DNA of 64,000 nt from Cryomorpha sp963836915 (GTDB lineage Bacteria; Bacteroidota; Bacteroidia; Flavobacteriales_D; Cryomorphaceae): NCBI GenBank assembly GCA_963836915.1, contig CAWILH010000002.1, positions 1,240,001-1,304,000 of the forward strand, read 5' to 3'. Under the pieces are notes generated by a model. It was given only the letters and a program-made list of their open reading frames with translations, was not told the origin of the DNA and searched no databases. Shown in pieces: positions 40,010-49,660 of the stretch (position 1 is its first letter; each line of letters begins with the position of its first letter). A program made the position numbers and the translations under genes.

Positions 40010-40309
40010 TTAATGCGTTTGTTGTTTTTCTTTTTCTTTTACGATCATCACCTTAAGCTTATCGAAAGCCTGCTGTGCGGCCGACTTGAACGTCTCAGCT
40101 TGCTGATCAATGAATAAATCCTTTCCCGGAAGGAAAATGCGCACTTCCACCATTTTCTCTTTGGTTGCGGTCTCACGGAGTGATTTTAGGTAGATGTCGG
40201 CCTTGATGATCCGATCATTATACTTCTCAAGCTTGTCAAATATTTCGCCTATATGCGTGATGAGTTCTTGACTGGCATTAAAATTTACAGGTTCTATTGT
40301 CTTATCCAT
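40010..40309 (-). CDS. hpf: Ribosome hibernation-promoting factor (short HPF/YfiA family)
   Basis: A 99-residue protein of the HPF/RaiA fold that binds the 30S decoding region in stationary phase. The pattern VNFNASQELITHIGEIFDKLEKYNDRI followed by KADIYLKS, VEVRIFLPGKDLF and the basic C-terminal helix fits the family. It lacks the C-terminal dimerisation domain of long HPF. Single gene with its own terminator. Confidence 0.85.
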   Translation of the reverse strand: MDKTIEPVNFNASQELITHIGEIFDKLEKYNDRIIKADIYLKSLRETATKEKMVEVRIFLPGKDLFIDQQAETFKSAAQQAFDKLKVMIVKEKEKQQTH

Positions 40310-40683
40310 AGTGTTATAGTTTTCGATTTCTAATACGCCAAAATACGGCTGTTAATCAAATTAACAAGGAAGTAGTGAGCTAGTTTAAAAAATTTTGGCA
40401 TTTGGCGGGCATGAAGGGACTCTTGAGAGGGTGAGTGAAAGGCATGCGCTTGCGCTAAAAATAGGAATGAAAAAGTGCTATCAAAAAAGGTAGTTGCCAG
40501 ATATCCAATGATCCTGCACGTGCAAAATTCTAAAAAGCGGCGATTTAAAATTCTGTTGTAGCAGCGTTGGCTTACTATTCGGCTGCTCTTGAAGACGAGG
40601 CAGGCGCATTTTTTTTTGCCGCAAGCGAAACTTTATGAAAACTGCTTGCGTAAAGTAGCCAGTTACGACACGAGTATTGAAGT
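40310..40683 (+). other. Gene-free intergenic region
   Basis: About 375 bases between hpf and the FN3 protein gene, transcribed divergently. No RNA gene, repeat or convincing short coding frame was seen. Confidence 0.45.
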
Positions 40684-41301
40684 ATGAACAAAGTAAAAAC
40701 CGGCTTAAGAGGACTGAACGCAGCCCAAAAAGTAATAAGAGCCGGTGCCATTGCAGAGGCCATGAGAAAATCGGGAGCGTATAAAATGAACGCTCCGGTA
40801 CTGGATGAGCTTGAAAATGGATGTGAAATGCTTGAGAAGGCTATAGAGATGGCCGAGTTTGGCGATAAGCGCGCATTAGCCCTTAGAAAGTTATGCGAGC
40901 AAAAGCTTGTAAACCAGATAAGGCAAGTGGCCACGCTGGTAAACCATGTGAGTAAGGGAGATGATTCTATTATTATCGCTTCTGGCTTTGAAGTTCAAAA
41001 GCGGAATAACCAGCCCTTGAAAATGGCGCGACCCGAAAATCTCAAATGCACCCGTACCGAGAGCGAAGGCACGATCGTGCTCAGCTGGAAGTCGGTAGTG
41101 AATAGCAAGAACTACATGGTGCAGCTCAGCGAAAAACCGCCAAAAAAAGATGGCGACTGGATGGCAAAAGGCTTTTCTACCCGAAGTCGGTTGCAAATAG
41201 ACGGATTGAAACCCGGTAAAAAGTATTGGCTCAGGACGATTGCGATAGGAGCAAAAGGCCTAGGTCCCCCGAGTGAAGTAATGCAAATAATAGCAGTATA
41301 A
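40684..41301 (+). CDS. Fibronectin type III domain protein
   Basis: A 205-residue cytoplasmic-looking protein (no export signal). The N-terminal half is helical (LNAAQKVIRAGAIAEAMRKSG, then LDELENGCEMLEKAIEMAEFGDKRALALRK). The C-terminal ~85 residues are a fibronectin type III fold: PENLKCTRTES, IVLSWKSVVNSKNYMVQLS, LKPGKKYWLRTIAIGAKGLGPPSE. The role is unknown. A hairpin after the gene may be its terminator. Confidence 0.72.
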   Translation: MNKVKTGLRGLNAAQKVIRAGAIAEAMRKSGAYKMNAPVLDELENGCEMLEKAIEMAEFGDKRALALRKLCEQKLVNQIRQVATLVNHVSKGDDSIIIASGFEVQKRNNQPLKMARPENLKCTRTESEGTIVLSWKSVVNSKNYMVQLSEKPPKKDGDWMAKGFSTRSRLQIDGLKPGKKYWLRTIAIGAKGLGPPSEVMQIIAV

Positions 41302-41322
41302 AAATACCCTTAAACATGTCTG

Positions 41323-41357
41323 AAAAGCCCTGGCGACCGAAAGGAAACCGGGGCTTT
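41323..41357 (+). terminator. Possible terminator hairpin
   Basis: AAAGCCC and GGGGCTTT can pair around a ~20-base loop, 22 bases after the FN3 gene, but there is no strong T tract. Confidence 0.35.
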
Positions 41358-41452
41358 CTGATTAAATTTATAATTATCCTGCGTTACGTTTAGCCTTCTC
41401 ACAATAGCGCAACCGCCATGAGTAGAGAAAAAGTCTTAAATTTATTTTGATC

Positions 41453-42196
41453 TCATATTGAACCTTTAACGGAAGTCTCCTTAAAAACTAGAGATGTCAA
41501 GGTTAGGCTAATAATACAAGCAGTAATCAAGGTAACAATCAGGCTACCATAGGCCATCAATTCTAATCCAGCCAAAAGCCTAATTGAGATTACTACTGCT
41601 GCTAGGAAGATAAAAAGTAACCAAAATTTATATTGTATACCGCTCAAATCTCTAATCTCTGTTTTCGGTAATTTGTAGATCACCACTACAACAATGATAG
41701 CACCAAGGATCGAGCTCGAATGTTGCAAGATTTTAAATACTTGAGTTTCGCTACCGAGTATGATCAATGAATCGCGCAGCCAAGGTATTATAACTACAAA
41801 ATATCCAGTAGAATGAGTAAAGTCATCCCAAAATATATGTGATGCCGCCCCAATTGAGATTGAGATCGCAACTACAATCCAATTTAGCTGAAAATAATTA
41901 GTCCAATCAAATTTCAAATATTGATAAAATCTCTGTTTAAAGAAGGTCGGTGAATTTTTAATTAATGAATCTCTTACAATAGTGTGAAAGATGAAAGCAA
42001 GCACCACCCCTAAGGGAAGGTCAAACCAAAACAGACCCGGCCATGAGTGACTGAAATCACTTTTTAAAGACATTCTCAGAAAATATTCAAAATCTGGAGT
42101 TAAGCTACCGACTATCAAACCGGACATAGAGAACCACTTCTTAGGCAAATAGCCTAATGGCAGGACTAAAGCAGGATGTGAAAATGTAAATGGCAC
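41453..42196 (-). CDS. DUF4184 family membrane protein
   Basis: A 247-residue integral membrane protein with about six transmembrane segments. The N-terminal MPFTFSHPALVLPLGYLP and GSLTPDFEYFLR, plus HIFWDDFTHSTGYF, are the DUF4184 signature, a family distantly like YdjM metal-dependent hydrolases. The exact role is unknown. Confidence 0.85.
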   Translation of the reverse strand: MPFTFSHPALVLPLGYLPKKWFSMSGLIVGSLTPDFEYFLRMSLKSDFSHSWPGLFWFDLPLGVVLAFIFHTIVRDSLIKNSPTFFKQRFYQYLKFDWTNYFQLNWIVVAISISIGAASHIFWDDFTHSTGYFVVIIPWLRDSLIILGSETQVFKILQHSSSILGAIIVVVVIYKLPKTEIRDLSGIQYKFWLLFIFLAAVVISIRLLAGLELMAYGSLIVTLITACIISLTLTSLVFKETSVKGSI

Positions 42197-42352
42197 TTGA
42201 GAAGGCTTCGAATTACGATGAGATAATCATTGTTTTAAGCTGACTTATTTTCTTGTGAATATTCTAGATCGACACTCTGAATAGTACTATTCCCAAACGT
42301 TTTATTGTAAAATTGATTTTTTTCAATTATCAGGAACCTTTGTTTTTGACGC

Positions 42353-43174
42353 TTACGCACCCCCCTTCTCCAGAATGGCATAAGGAATCACGATTCTAGT
42401 GGTGCCTTCCGAATAAGCGCTTACTTCATAGGGATTATAGATCAATAAAAGACCTTCTTGGGTCAAGCCCATATTTTCGGGAAGGCTAAATCGGCCATCT
42501 TTGAAGAGAAAGCCTTTATCATCAAGCCGATCAGTCGGCGAGAGTGAATGCTCTTTTCGAAATGCCTTCTCGGCTTCGGCCATGAGCAAAGCCTGATCAT
42601 ATTTCTTGAGAATATTCATGGCGCCCTTCATCAGATCAAAGGTTTTCACCTGCGTGAAATAAGCGGGATCTGCCCCACCGACATACTCATTTTGCGAAAG
42701 CACGAGCGTAAAATACTCATCTGTAAGGATACTCTTCTCCCCTTCTATCTCAAGGTACCACTGCTCCTTGCTATCGGGAAATTCCATTACAAAGAGCTTA
42801 TAGCCTTCTATAAATCCATCGGCGAGTGCTTGAAGCGATGCGTTTCCACGCGGCTCGGGTTGGCGGGATCTCAACGCTTCGCGCACCTGGAGCTCGGTAT
42901 ACGAATTGATGTCATCAATGATAGCGGGCTTGCCGCCAGTGAGCATCGGTGCGCTCACCGATACGTAGGTGCACTCATCACCGTCTTTGCAGGTCGCAAC
43001 CTTAGCATCAATGCGCATCGCTTCAATGCTTATAGCTTCGTATTTTGGCTGGGCTTCTCCTTCGGTGGCGGTGCCGGCAGTATCGCCTTTCTTGACATCA
43101 CCGGCTCCACATCCCGCAAGGATCAAGAGCATGGCGGAAAATGCGATACCTAAACTATGCTTTGCAATTCTCAT
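42353..43174 (-). CDS. DUF3298/RsiV-like lipoprotein
   Basis: A 273-residue lipoprotein (lipobox LLILAGCG, Cys about residue 22). The mature part has a DUF4163-like region (ECTYVSVSAPMLTGG) and a DUF3298 C-terminus (GLLLIYNPYEVSAYSEGTTRIVIPY), as in RsiV/lysozyme-binding families. The start overlaps the HEAT gene stop by four bases, so it ends a co-directional operon. Confidence 0.8.
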   Translation of the reverse strand: MRIAKHSLGIAFSAMLLILAGCGAGDVKKGDTAGTATEGEAQPKYEAISIEAMRIDAKVATCKDGDECTYVSVSAPMLTGGKPAIIDDINSYTELQVREALRSRQPEPRGNASLQALADGFIEGYKLFVMEFPDSKEQWYLEIEGEKSILTDEYFTLVLSQNEYVGGADPAYFTQVKTFDLMKGAMNILKKYDQALLMAEAEKAFRKEHSLSPTDRLDDKGFLFKDGRFSLPENMGLTQEGLLLIYNPYEVSAYSEGTTRIVIPYAILEKGGA

Positions 43175-43713
43175 ACATTATAAAATTGATTAAGTACCTG
43201 TTTTAATTCCTTAAGTAATTCGGTATGTGGCGCTTCGGGATACTGATCTATGAAATCATCAATATCAAAAATAGTCTCTTGAATAAGCTCGCTGTCGGGA
43301 GCAGTTTCCAAATTCTCTACCACAGTAAGGGCTTCGAGGGTCACCTGAAAGCCACCGCGCAAGGCGTGCTTTAAGAGCACATCAATATCATCAACCGGAA
43401 AGAGTCCCGAATTCCAAAATATAGAAATGATAAAAGCCCGCTGGGCGTCAAATTCAGGATCGTCGAGCGCTGCAATTAGTTCGGGAATGGCTTTTTCGGT
43501 CTTCAGCTGGAGTAATATTTTCGAAATCTCCTCAGAGATTTCTGAATGGTGATCCCAGGCCACAAAGGTTTTTAGCAGGGGAATGACCATTTTTTCATTT
43601 CCCTTGACCGCTATTTCGCCCAGAGCAGCGCTTACCTTCGCCCGTTCGGTTGAAAATAGGCCTTCCAAGATTTGATCCTGCTTTTTCGTATTTGGTTTCG
43701 TCTCCGCCATCAT
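43171..43713 (-). CDS. HEAT-repeat domain protein
   Basis: A 180-residue helical-repeat protein. Repeats read KVSAALGEIAVKGNEKMVIPLLKTF, EISKILLQLKTEKAIPELIAALDDP and VTLEALTVVENLE. No catalytic motif; probably a protein-interaction scaffold. It starts one base after the YggS-type gene stop and overlaps the lipoprotein gene by four bases. Confidence 0.8.
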   Translation of the reverse strand: MMAETKPNTKKQDQILEGLFSTERAKVSAALGEIAVKGNEKMVIPLLKTFVAWDHHSEISEEISKILLQLKTEKAIPELIAALDDPEFDAQRAFIISIFWNSGLFPVDDIDVLLKHALRGGFQVTLEALTVVENLETAPDSELIQETIFDIDDFIDQYPEAPHTELLKELKQVLNQFYNV

Positions 43714-44373
43714 TTAATTTTTGAAGACCGCACTGCCTATCCGCACCATCGCAGTGCCTTCGGCCACGGCTATTTTATAATCCATGCTCATGCCCATACT
43801 CAGCACTTCCATCTTGGTATTTGGCGGAAGCCCGGCCGACTTTAAAGACTCAAAGATCTGCTTTAAGCCGTGGAACTCTGCTTTTATTTGTGCTTCATCT
43901 TCGGTATTGGTCGCCATGCCCATTAATCCGACTACCTCGACATGGGTCAATGTGGGCAATAGCGCTCCACCCACTATTTCATCAAGTGCTTTTCGGCTCA
44001 GGCCAAATTTCGATTCTTCATCGGCTATGTGCACCTGTAGCAGGCAGTGAATTACCCTATCGGCTTTAAGTCCTTCCTTATTGAGCTCTTTGAGCAGTCG
44101 CGGACTATCTACCGAATGGATAAGCTCGATATAGCCGGCAATGTATTTCACTTTATTTCTCTGAAGATGGCCTATGAAATGCCACTTGATATCAGCTGGC
44201 AATACCTGGCTTTTTGCTTCTAGATCTTGGGCTTTATTCTCACCAAAGTGCCGCACCCCAGCTTCATAAGCTTCGATGATTTCTTCGTTGGTGCTGTACT
44301 TTGATACGGCCACCAGTTGCACCTGCTCCCCTATCTCCCGCTTTATGGCCGCTATATTTTCTGCTATGCTCAT
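43714..44373 (-). CDS. YggS/PLPBP family pyridoxal-phosphate homeostasis protein
   Basis: A 219-residue single-domain alanine-racemase-fold protein that buffers PLP. The PLP lysine is in LVAVSKYS (about residue 27), with HFGENKAQDLEAKSQVLP, WHFIGHLQRNKVKYI, GLMGMAT and LSMGMSMDYKIAVAEG. The start at 44373 (MSIAENIAA) overlaps the comB stop by four bases; the frame open to 44442 lies inside comB. It is part of the gcvT-comB-yggS-HEAT-DUF3298 operon. Confidence 0.93.
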   Translation of the reverse strand: MSIAENIAAIKREIGEQVQLVAVSKYSTNEEIIEAYEAGVRHFGENKAQDLEAKSQVLPADIKWHFIGHLQRNKVKYIAGYIELIHSVDSPRLLKELNKEGLKADRVIHCLLQVHIADEESKFGLSRKALDEIVGGALLPTLTHVEVVGLMGMATNTEDEAQIKAEFHGLKQIFESLKSAGLPPNTKMEVLSMGMSMDYKIAVAEGTAMVRIGSAVFKN

Positions 44374-45101
44374 CGATTCATATTTATCAATGCACCATCT
44401 TGGTAGATGGGTATTACATCCGTTTGGTTTGGGGTGAGGCAATATTTAATGTCTTCGTTCAGGTTTAGATTACGGAGTCGGCGGCGGTGAGAAGAAGCTT
44501 TCAGAAAGCTGAAATAATTATCGCGTGCCTGCTGGAATAAGAACATGGCTGCGATGGTAGAATCTTCATCACTCATATACTTTCCAGTGGCGAGCAGGGC
44601 TTCGGTGATGGCTCCGGCGCAGATGCTGTCTTCTAGGTTAAACTTGCCCTGCCAGCCCGATGCCAGCAAAAGGACATCATCGGTAGCCGATGATAACTGG
44701 CCGATGATCGCATCAAGATTGATAAGCGAACCGATCAAGACCTTATGCGACGCCGCAGCAATATTAATGGCGCGGGTACCATTGGTAGTGGTGAGCACCA
44801 AGGTTTTACCCTTCACGTGATCACCCATGTAACTGTACGGCGAGTTGCCAAAATCAAAACCTTCTACTATTTTGCCATTGCGCTCAGCGCCCACCATATA
44901 GCCTTTCTCCTTGTACTCCAATGCTGTAGGGATATCCGACACTGGAATGATCTTGGCTGCCCCGTAGTGAAAAGCCGTACAGATGGCCGTGGTGGCGCGT
45001 AGCACATCGATGGCCACTACGGCGGTGTACTCTTGTTTATACAGGTCAAATTCATCTGGCGAGAAGCATACTTCTACCCTTCTCTTTTCAATCTCGGGCA
45101 T
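44370..45101 (-). CDS. comB: 2-phosphosulfolactate phosphatase (ComB family)
   Basis: A 243-residue protein of the ComB family, which in archaea dephosphorylates 2-phosphosulfolactate in coenzyme M synthesis. Motifs are VVAIDVLRATTAICTAF, VGAERNG, FDFGNSPYSY, LTTTNGTRAI and LLASGWQGKFNLEDSICAGA. Many bacteria without coenzyme M carry it, so the bacterial substrate is uncertain (sulfolactate metabolism is possible). Two bases separate it from gcvT. Confidence 0.88.
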   Translation of the reverse strand: MPEIEKRRVEVCFSPDEFDLYKQEYTAVVAIDVLRATTAICTAFHYGAAKIIPVSDIPTALEYKEKGYMVGAERNGKIVEGFDFGNSPYSYMGDHVKGKTLVLTTTNGTRAINIAAASHKVLIGSLINLDAIIGQLSSATDDVLLLASGWQGKFNLEDSICAGAITEALLATGKYMSDEDSTIAAMFLFQQARDNYFSFLKASSHRRRLRNLNLNEDIKYCLTPNQTDVIPIYQDGALINMNR

Positions 45102-45103
45102 CT

Positions 45104-46186
45104 TTACTTTTTATAAAATGGAATCGCAGTAACTCTTGCGAGCACAGGCTTATCGCGAATTTCAATATAAATCTCTGTATCTGGCGCTTTATACGCTGGT
45201 TTTAGATATCCCAATCCTATGGCTTTACCAAGGGTGGGGCTTTGGGTACCCGATGTCACGAGGCCTATTACCTCACCATCGCCGCTCAGTATGCGGTATC
45301 CCTTTCGGGGAATGCCACGATCGACCATGAGAAATCCTGAGAGCCGGCGTTGGGTTCCTTCGGCCTTTTGTTTTTCCAATAGCGGCTTATCGGTAAATTC
45401 CTTCCCAAATTTGGTGATCCACCCCAGCCCAGCTTCGATGGGCGAAGTGGTGTCATCAAGGTCATTGCCGTATAGGCAAAATCCCATTTCAAGTCGCAGG
45501 GTATCCCTGGCTGCCAAGCCAATAGGCTGAATACCTTCCGATTCTCCGATGGCCAAAATCTCATCCCATACCCTAGCGGCTTCCTTATTGGGGAGATAAA
45601 TTTCGTATCCACCAGAACCGGTGTAGCCTGTGGCAGAAACGATCACATCTTCTACCCCGGCAAAGGTTCCCTGCTCAAAAGTGTAATAAGCCATGCTCCC
45701 CAGCTCGATAGCTGTGAGTCCTTGAATGGCCGCGGCAGCCTTAGGGCCTTGCACGGCAAAAAGGGAGTAGCCATCGCTGCGATTTTCCATCTTCACATCG
45801 GCAATCATTTGGCCTTGAAGCCAGTCCCAATCTTTATCGATATTGGATGCATTTACCACCAGCATAAAAGAATTTTCGGCGAGGCAGTAGATTAGAAGAT
45901 CATCTACGATACCGCCTTTGCCATTAGGCATACAGCTATACTGCACCTTGCCGGGGGTAAGTTTTGAGACATCATTGCTGGTGACTTGTTGCAAGAAGTC
46001 GAGCGCCGCGGCACCCGACACGAAAAACTCGCCCATATGCGAAACGTCAAAAATCCCTACCGCTTCGCGCACTGCTGCATGTTCGCTATTCACGCCGGTG
46101 TATTGCACGGGCATATCGTATCCTGCAAAGGGTACCATCTTGGCACCTAGTGCTACGTGCTTCTCGTATGCTGCTGTCTTTTTCAT
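45104..46186 (-). CDS. gcvT: Aminomethyltransferase (glycine cleavage system T protein)
   Basis: THF-dependent T protein transferring the methylene group from lipoyl-H protein. The 360-residue length follows from the ATG at 46186 (MKKTAAYEKH); the frame open to 46273 adds 29 non-family residues. Key features are VPFAGYDMPVQYTG, FDVSHMGEF, GIVDDLLIYCL, TGYTGSGGYEIY, LGAARDT-like IGLAARDTLRLEMGFCLYGNDLDDTTSPIEAGLGW split around the substrate site, and GLVTSGTQSPTLGKAIGLGY. It leads the operon with comB, yggS, HEAT and DUF3298. Confidence 0.95.
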   Translation of the reverse strand: MKKTAAYEKHVALGAKMVPFAGYDMPVQYTGVNSEHAAVREAVGIFDVSHMGEFFVSGAAALDFLQQVTSNDVSKLTPGKVQYSCMPNGKGGIVDDLLIYCLAENSFMLVVNASNIDKDWDWLQGQMIADVKMENRSDGYSLFAVQGPKAAAAIQGLTAIELGSMAYYTFEQGTFAGVEDVIVSATGYTGSGGYEIYLPNKEAARVWDEILAIGESEGIQPIGLAARDTLRLEMGFCLYGNDLDDTTSPIEAGLGWITKFGKEFTDKPLLEKQKAEGTQRRLSGFLMVDRGIPRKGYRILSGDGEVIGLVTSGTQSPTLGKAIGLGYLKPAYKAPDTEIYIEIRDKPVLARVTAIPFYKK

Positions 46187-46288
46187 AATCCTTCTATAAG
46201 GCCGCAAAAGTAACATTTCCGATGGACGCAAGTGGCATGTCACGGGCAATGAATTATCGTATATTTGGCGCACTTACTCTATATTTTG

Positions 46289-48157
46289 GTGATATTTCCG
46301 AATCAAAATGTACCGCGCTGGCTCATTTTCTTAATTGATACTGCACTCGTTGTGCTATCGCTTCTGGCCGCTTACATGCTCCGCTTTGAGTTTACCTTAC
46401 CGAAGGTTGAGCAAGGCCCGCTGATTTTTGCATTTCCCATTTATATGATCATCCGCATTAGCTCCTTCTTGATGGGGCGCACCTACGCAGGGATCATCCG
46501 ATTTACGGGCACCCAAGATTCGGTTCGTATCTTGAAAGTTATGATTGGCGGAAGCCTGCTGATCGCTATTCTAAACCCGCTCAAATTCTACTTCTGGGAT
46601 GGTTATTATTTCTTGCCCTTCTCCATAATCATCTTAGATTTTATTATTGCTTCTTCTGTATTGGTCGTGTTCCGCCTTTCGGTAAAAATGCTTTACGTAG
46701 AGATCAAAAACCCGCGTTCGCAGCGAAAGAACGTCGTGATCTATGGTGCAGGCGAGTCGGGGGTGATCACCAAAAGAACGCTGGACCGGGACGGGCAGAC
46801 CCACTTTAATGTGTTGGCCTTTATAGATGATGATGGTTCGAAGCGGGGCAAAAGGATGGAAGGCAAGCCGATCTATCACACTAGCCAACTGGATAAGGTA
46901 CTGACCAATAATGATATACTGACTATCGTAATATCCATTCAAAACCCGAACGCCATAAATAGGCGCCACGTGATAGAAACCGCATTGGCACATAAAGTAG
47001 ATGTGCTGAACGTGCCGCCGGTAGAAAGTTGGATCAACGGTCAGCTCAGCTTAAAGCAAATACAACAAGTAAAAATAGACGACCTGCTGGGACGCGAAGT
47101 AATACGGCTCGAAGATGGGGCGGTAGACGCACAAATAACTGGAAAGACTGTGCTCGTGACCGGCGCAGCAGGCTCTATAGGCAGCGGACTTATGCGGCAA
47201 TTGGCCACGTATAAGCCAGCGCTGCTCATCGCACTTGATCAGGCCGAGTCGGGCATTTACGATCTTGAGATCGAGCTAAAACGAACTTTTCCCAACGTAC
47301 AGCTCGAAGTGGCCATAGGCGACGTACGCCGCTTGGAGCGCATGGAACGGCTATTTAAAAAATTCTCACCGCAGATCATCTACCACGCTGCGGCCTATAA
47401 GCACGTGCCACTGATGGAGCATAATCCGTCTGAAGCGGTGCTCACCAACGTGCTGGGCACCAAGATACTGGTTGACTTGGCGATGAATTTTCAGGTGGAG
47501 ACCTTCGTATTTATCTCTACCGATAAAGCGGTGAACCCAACGAGTGTAATGGGAAGCTCAAAACGGGTGGCCGAAATATATGCGCAGGCCAGCAATGGCA
47601 AGGAGAAATGCAAATTCATCACCACCCGCTTTGGCAATGTGCTGGGCAGCAATGGATCGGTGATACCTTTGTTTAAAAAACAGATCGAAGAAGGCGGCCC
47701 TATCACCGTGACCCATCCCGAAGTGACACGTTATTTCATGACCATTCCCGAGGCTTGTCAACTGGTGCTAGAAGCCGGAGCCATGGGTCAGGGCGGCGAA
47801 ATATTCGTATTTGATATGGGGCAATCGGTAAAGATCATAGACCTGGCAAAGCAGATGATCAGGCTCAGCGGGCTGGAGCTCGACAAGGACATAGCTATAG
47901 AGATCACCGGATTGCGGCCCGGAGAAAAACTCTATGAAGAACTGCTCACCACCGAAGAGAGCACACTGCCCACCCACCACCCACAGATACAGATAGGCCG
48001 GATACGCGAATACGATTTTGAAGACATCAGCAGCCAGATAACCGATCTCATCGCGCTCTTCGGAACACAGGATAATGATGCCATCGTGAACAAGATGAAG
48101 CAGATCGTACCTGAGTATAAAAGCAAGAATTCCGAATTCAGTAAATTTGACGCGTAA
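46289..48157 (+). CDS. Nucleoside-diphosphate-sugar epimerase/dehydratase (CapD/WbpM-like membrane protein)
   Basis: Polysaccharide biosynthesis enzyme of about 622 residues. Four N-terminal transmembrane helices (to about residue 135) are followed by a CoA-binding-like Rossmann domain (VVIYGAGESGVITKR) and an SDR dehydratase domain (TGAAGSIGSGLMRQL, YHAAAYKHVPLME, FISTDKAVNPTSVMGSSKRVAE with the catalytic triad region). Such enzymes make UDP-linked dideoxy sugars for surface glycans. No ATG is available: TTG 46265, TTG 46286 or GTG 46289. A TATATTTG box overlaps 46265, so I prefer the later starts. Confidence 0.88.
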   Translation: MIFPNQNVPRWLIFLIDTALVVLSLLAAYMLRFEFTLPKVEQGPLIFAFPIYMIIRISSFLMGRTYAGIIRFTGTQDSVRILKVMIGGSLLIAILNPLKFYFWDGYYFLPFSIIILDFIIASSVLVVFRLSVKMLYVEIKNPRSQRKNVVIYGAGESGVITKRTLDRDGQTHFNVLAFIDDDGSKRGKRMEGKPIYHTSQLDKVLTNNDILTIVISIQNPNAINRRHVIETALAHKVDVLNVPPVESWINGQLSLKQIQQVKIDDLLGREVIRLEDGAVDAQITGKTVLVTGAAGSIGSGLMRQLATYKPALLIALDQAESGIYDLEIELKRTFPNVQLEVAIGDVRRLERMERLFKKFSPQIIYHAAAYKHVPLMEHNPSEAVLTNVLGTKILVDLAMNFQVETFVFISTDKAVNPTSVMGSSKRVAEIYAQASNGKEKCKFITTRFGNVLGSNGSVIPLFKKQIEEGGPITVTHPEVTRYFMTIPEACQLVLEAGAMGQGGEIFVFDMGQSVKIIDLAKQMIRLSGLELDKDIAIEITGLRPGEKLYEELLTTEESTLPTHHPQIQIGRIREYDFEDISSQITDLIALFGTQDNDAIVNKMKQIVPEYKSKNSEFSKFDA

Positions 48158-48167
48158 TAAAACTTGA

Positions 48168-48566
48168 ATGACGGATAAGAACATCGAAATAGCCAAAATA
48201 CAGCGGGAGATAGAAGAGTATATTGGGCTGGGGCCAAATAGCCTTATCTATAATTATAGTGAGAATGAGTCGAAAAGCACCCTGCACCTGGTCACGCTCA
48301 ATCCGCGGCATAATCAATCCTTCCTTTTTCACCATGAAGAGGGCTATGATAAAATCGATGTTCTGAAAAAGATGCTGAGCTATGTGCGCAGCTATAAGGA
48401 CAAGGATAATTCTTATACCATTCAATGGAAAAGTGCGACCGACGATGCCTTGCATACTTCATACTTCAGCGCAAAAAACCTACAATCGGCATTGGATAAA
48501 CTTACCTATGACCGGGATCCCAACAGCATCACCGTTTTTAGCGTGATCATGAACCCAACAACATAA
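48168..48566 (+). CDS. Conserved hypothetical protein
   Basis: A 132-residue soluble protein with no family I can name. The N-terminus is a helix (NIEIAKIQREIEEYIGLG), followed by a mixed alpha/beta region. It lies 10 bases after the epimerase gene and 5 before the thioesterase gene on the same strand, so it is probably co-transcribed with both. Confidence 0.65.
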   Translation: MTDKNIEIAKIQREIEEYIGLGPNSLIYNYSENESKSTLHLVTLNPRHNQSFLFHHEEGYDKIDVLKKMLSYVRSYKDKDNSYTIQWKSATDDALHTSYFSAKNLQSALDKLTYDRDPNSITVFSVIMNPTT

Positions 48567-48571
48567 ACCCT

Positions 48572-48970
48572 TTGAAATCAGCAGAATTTCCGGTAGTAAT
48601 TCGCTTCAGCGACTTAGATAGTTATGGCCATGTAAATAATGCCGTGTATTTCACCTATTTTGAAGAAGCGCGAAAACTCTTTTTGGGCGAATGCCTAGGG
48701 TTGGAATTCAATTGGTCCGAAATGGGAATCTTGCTTGCGCGAAATGAAGCCAATTATTTATCGGTGCTGGAGCTGGATGATGAAGCGATGATAGAGATCA
48801 AGGTGGGAAAAATAGGGACGAAAAGTATGGAGCTGCATTACGAGATCAGAAAAAAACAGGGGGAGAGCTGGGTGAGCTGTACCAATGGGATGTCAATTGT
48901 AGTGGCCTTCAACTATAAGTCGGGCGAGTCTATCGCAGTGCCGGATGAGTGGCGTGCCCTATTTGAATAA
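48572..48970 (+). CDS. Acyl-CoA thioesterase (4HBT/YbgC-like hotdog fold)
   Basis: A 132-residue hotdog-fold thioesterase. The YbgC-type catalytic motif DLDSYGHVNNAVYFTYFEEAR is intact, with the Asp and the conserved His-Val-Asn-Asn. Start is TTG at 48572, six bases after the upstream stop. Substrate is likely an acyl-CoA or hydroxybenzoyl-CoA. Confidence 0.88.
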   Translation: MKSAEFPVVIRFSDLDSYGHVNNAVYFTYFEEARKLFLGECLGLEFNWSEMGILLARNEANYLSVLELDDEAMIEIKVGKIGTKSMELHYEIRKKQGESWVSCTNGMSIVVAFNYKSGESIAVPDEWRALFE

Positions 48971-48978
48971 TCAAGGCA

Positions 48979-49560
48979 TCAACCGTGAATGGTCTCTGAA
49001 AGTCCATATTGCTCCATGAGCTTCCCTTCGTAATCGAGAAAATCTTCCCAACGCCTGTCTACATCAATTCCTTTACCATGCTTTCTGGCCAATTTCAAAA
49101 AGAGCGTATAATGCCTGGCTTCGCTGGCCATGAGCCCACGGTAAAAAACGCGTAAGTCGGGATCGCTCATCCCTTCGCTCAGCACTCTGAAGCGCTCGCA
49201 GCTGCGCGCTTCGATCATTGCGGCGAGCAGCAAGGCTTCTACCAATTGTATCACCCTGTTGCCACCGGTGATGATGTGCTTCATCAGGTCTTTCACGTAG
49301 GGGTCTTTCCGCTCGAAACCCAAGGTGAGTTGCCGCTCTTTGAGCTTTTGGTGCACCAGGGCAAAGTGCTCCATCTCTTCCCGAGCCAGCGCCACCATCT
49401 CGTCTACCACGTCGGGATATTCCGGAAAGCGCACCAGAATGCTCATTGCCGCACTTGCTGCTTTTTGCTCGCACCAAGCATGATCGGTGAGCACTTCGGC
49501 AATCTTCTTTTCAGCGATGTTGACCCATCGGGGGTCGGTAGGCATTTTTAGTCCGAGCAT
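48979..49560 (-). CDS. miaE: tRNA-(ms2io6A37) hydroxylase (MiaE-like)
   Basis: A ferritin-like di-iron monooxygenase of about 193 residues that hydroxylates the isopentenyl chain of the modified A37 in tRNA. Ligand helices show HAWCEQKAASAAM, AREEMEHFALVH, LLLAAMIEARSCERF and ASEARHYTLFL (E-x-x-H pairs). The ATG at 49560 gives the family N-terminus; 49578 adds six residues. Convergent with the thioesterase gene, 8 bases between stops. Confidence 0.9.
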   Translation of the reverse strand: MLGLKMPTDPRWVNIAEKKIAEVLTDHAWCEQKAASAAMSILVRFPEYPDVVDEMVALAREEMEHFALVHQKLKERQLTLGFERKDPYVKDLMKHIITGGNRVIQLVEALLLAAMIEARSCERFRVLSEGMSDPDLRVFYRGLMASEARHYTLFLKLARKHGKGIDVDRRWEDFLDYEGKLMEQYGLSETIHG

Positions 49561-49660
49561 GGGGAGAGCTTTTTGCAAAAGTCTGAAAATAAAACTTCAA
49601 ATTCCGCATTCATTCGGGAAAGCCAGATTATCATTGTACCAAATCCGAAAACAGTAGATT

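Noticed and set aside
46187..46288. Glycine riboswitch upstream of gcvT
   Set aside because: The space before gcvT is only about 100 bases, shared with the divergent epimerase gene, and shows no conserved glycine-aptamer core.
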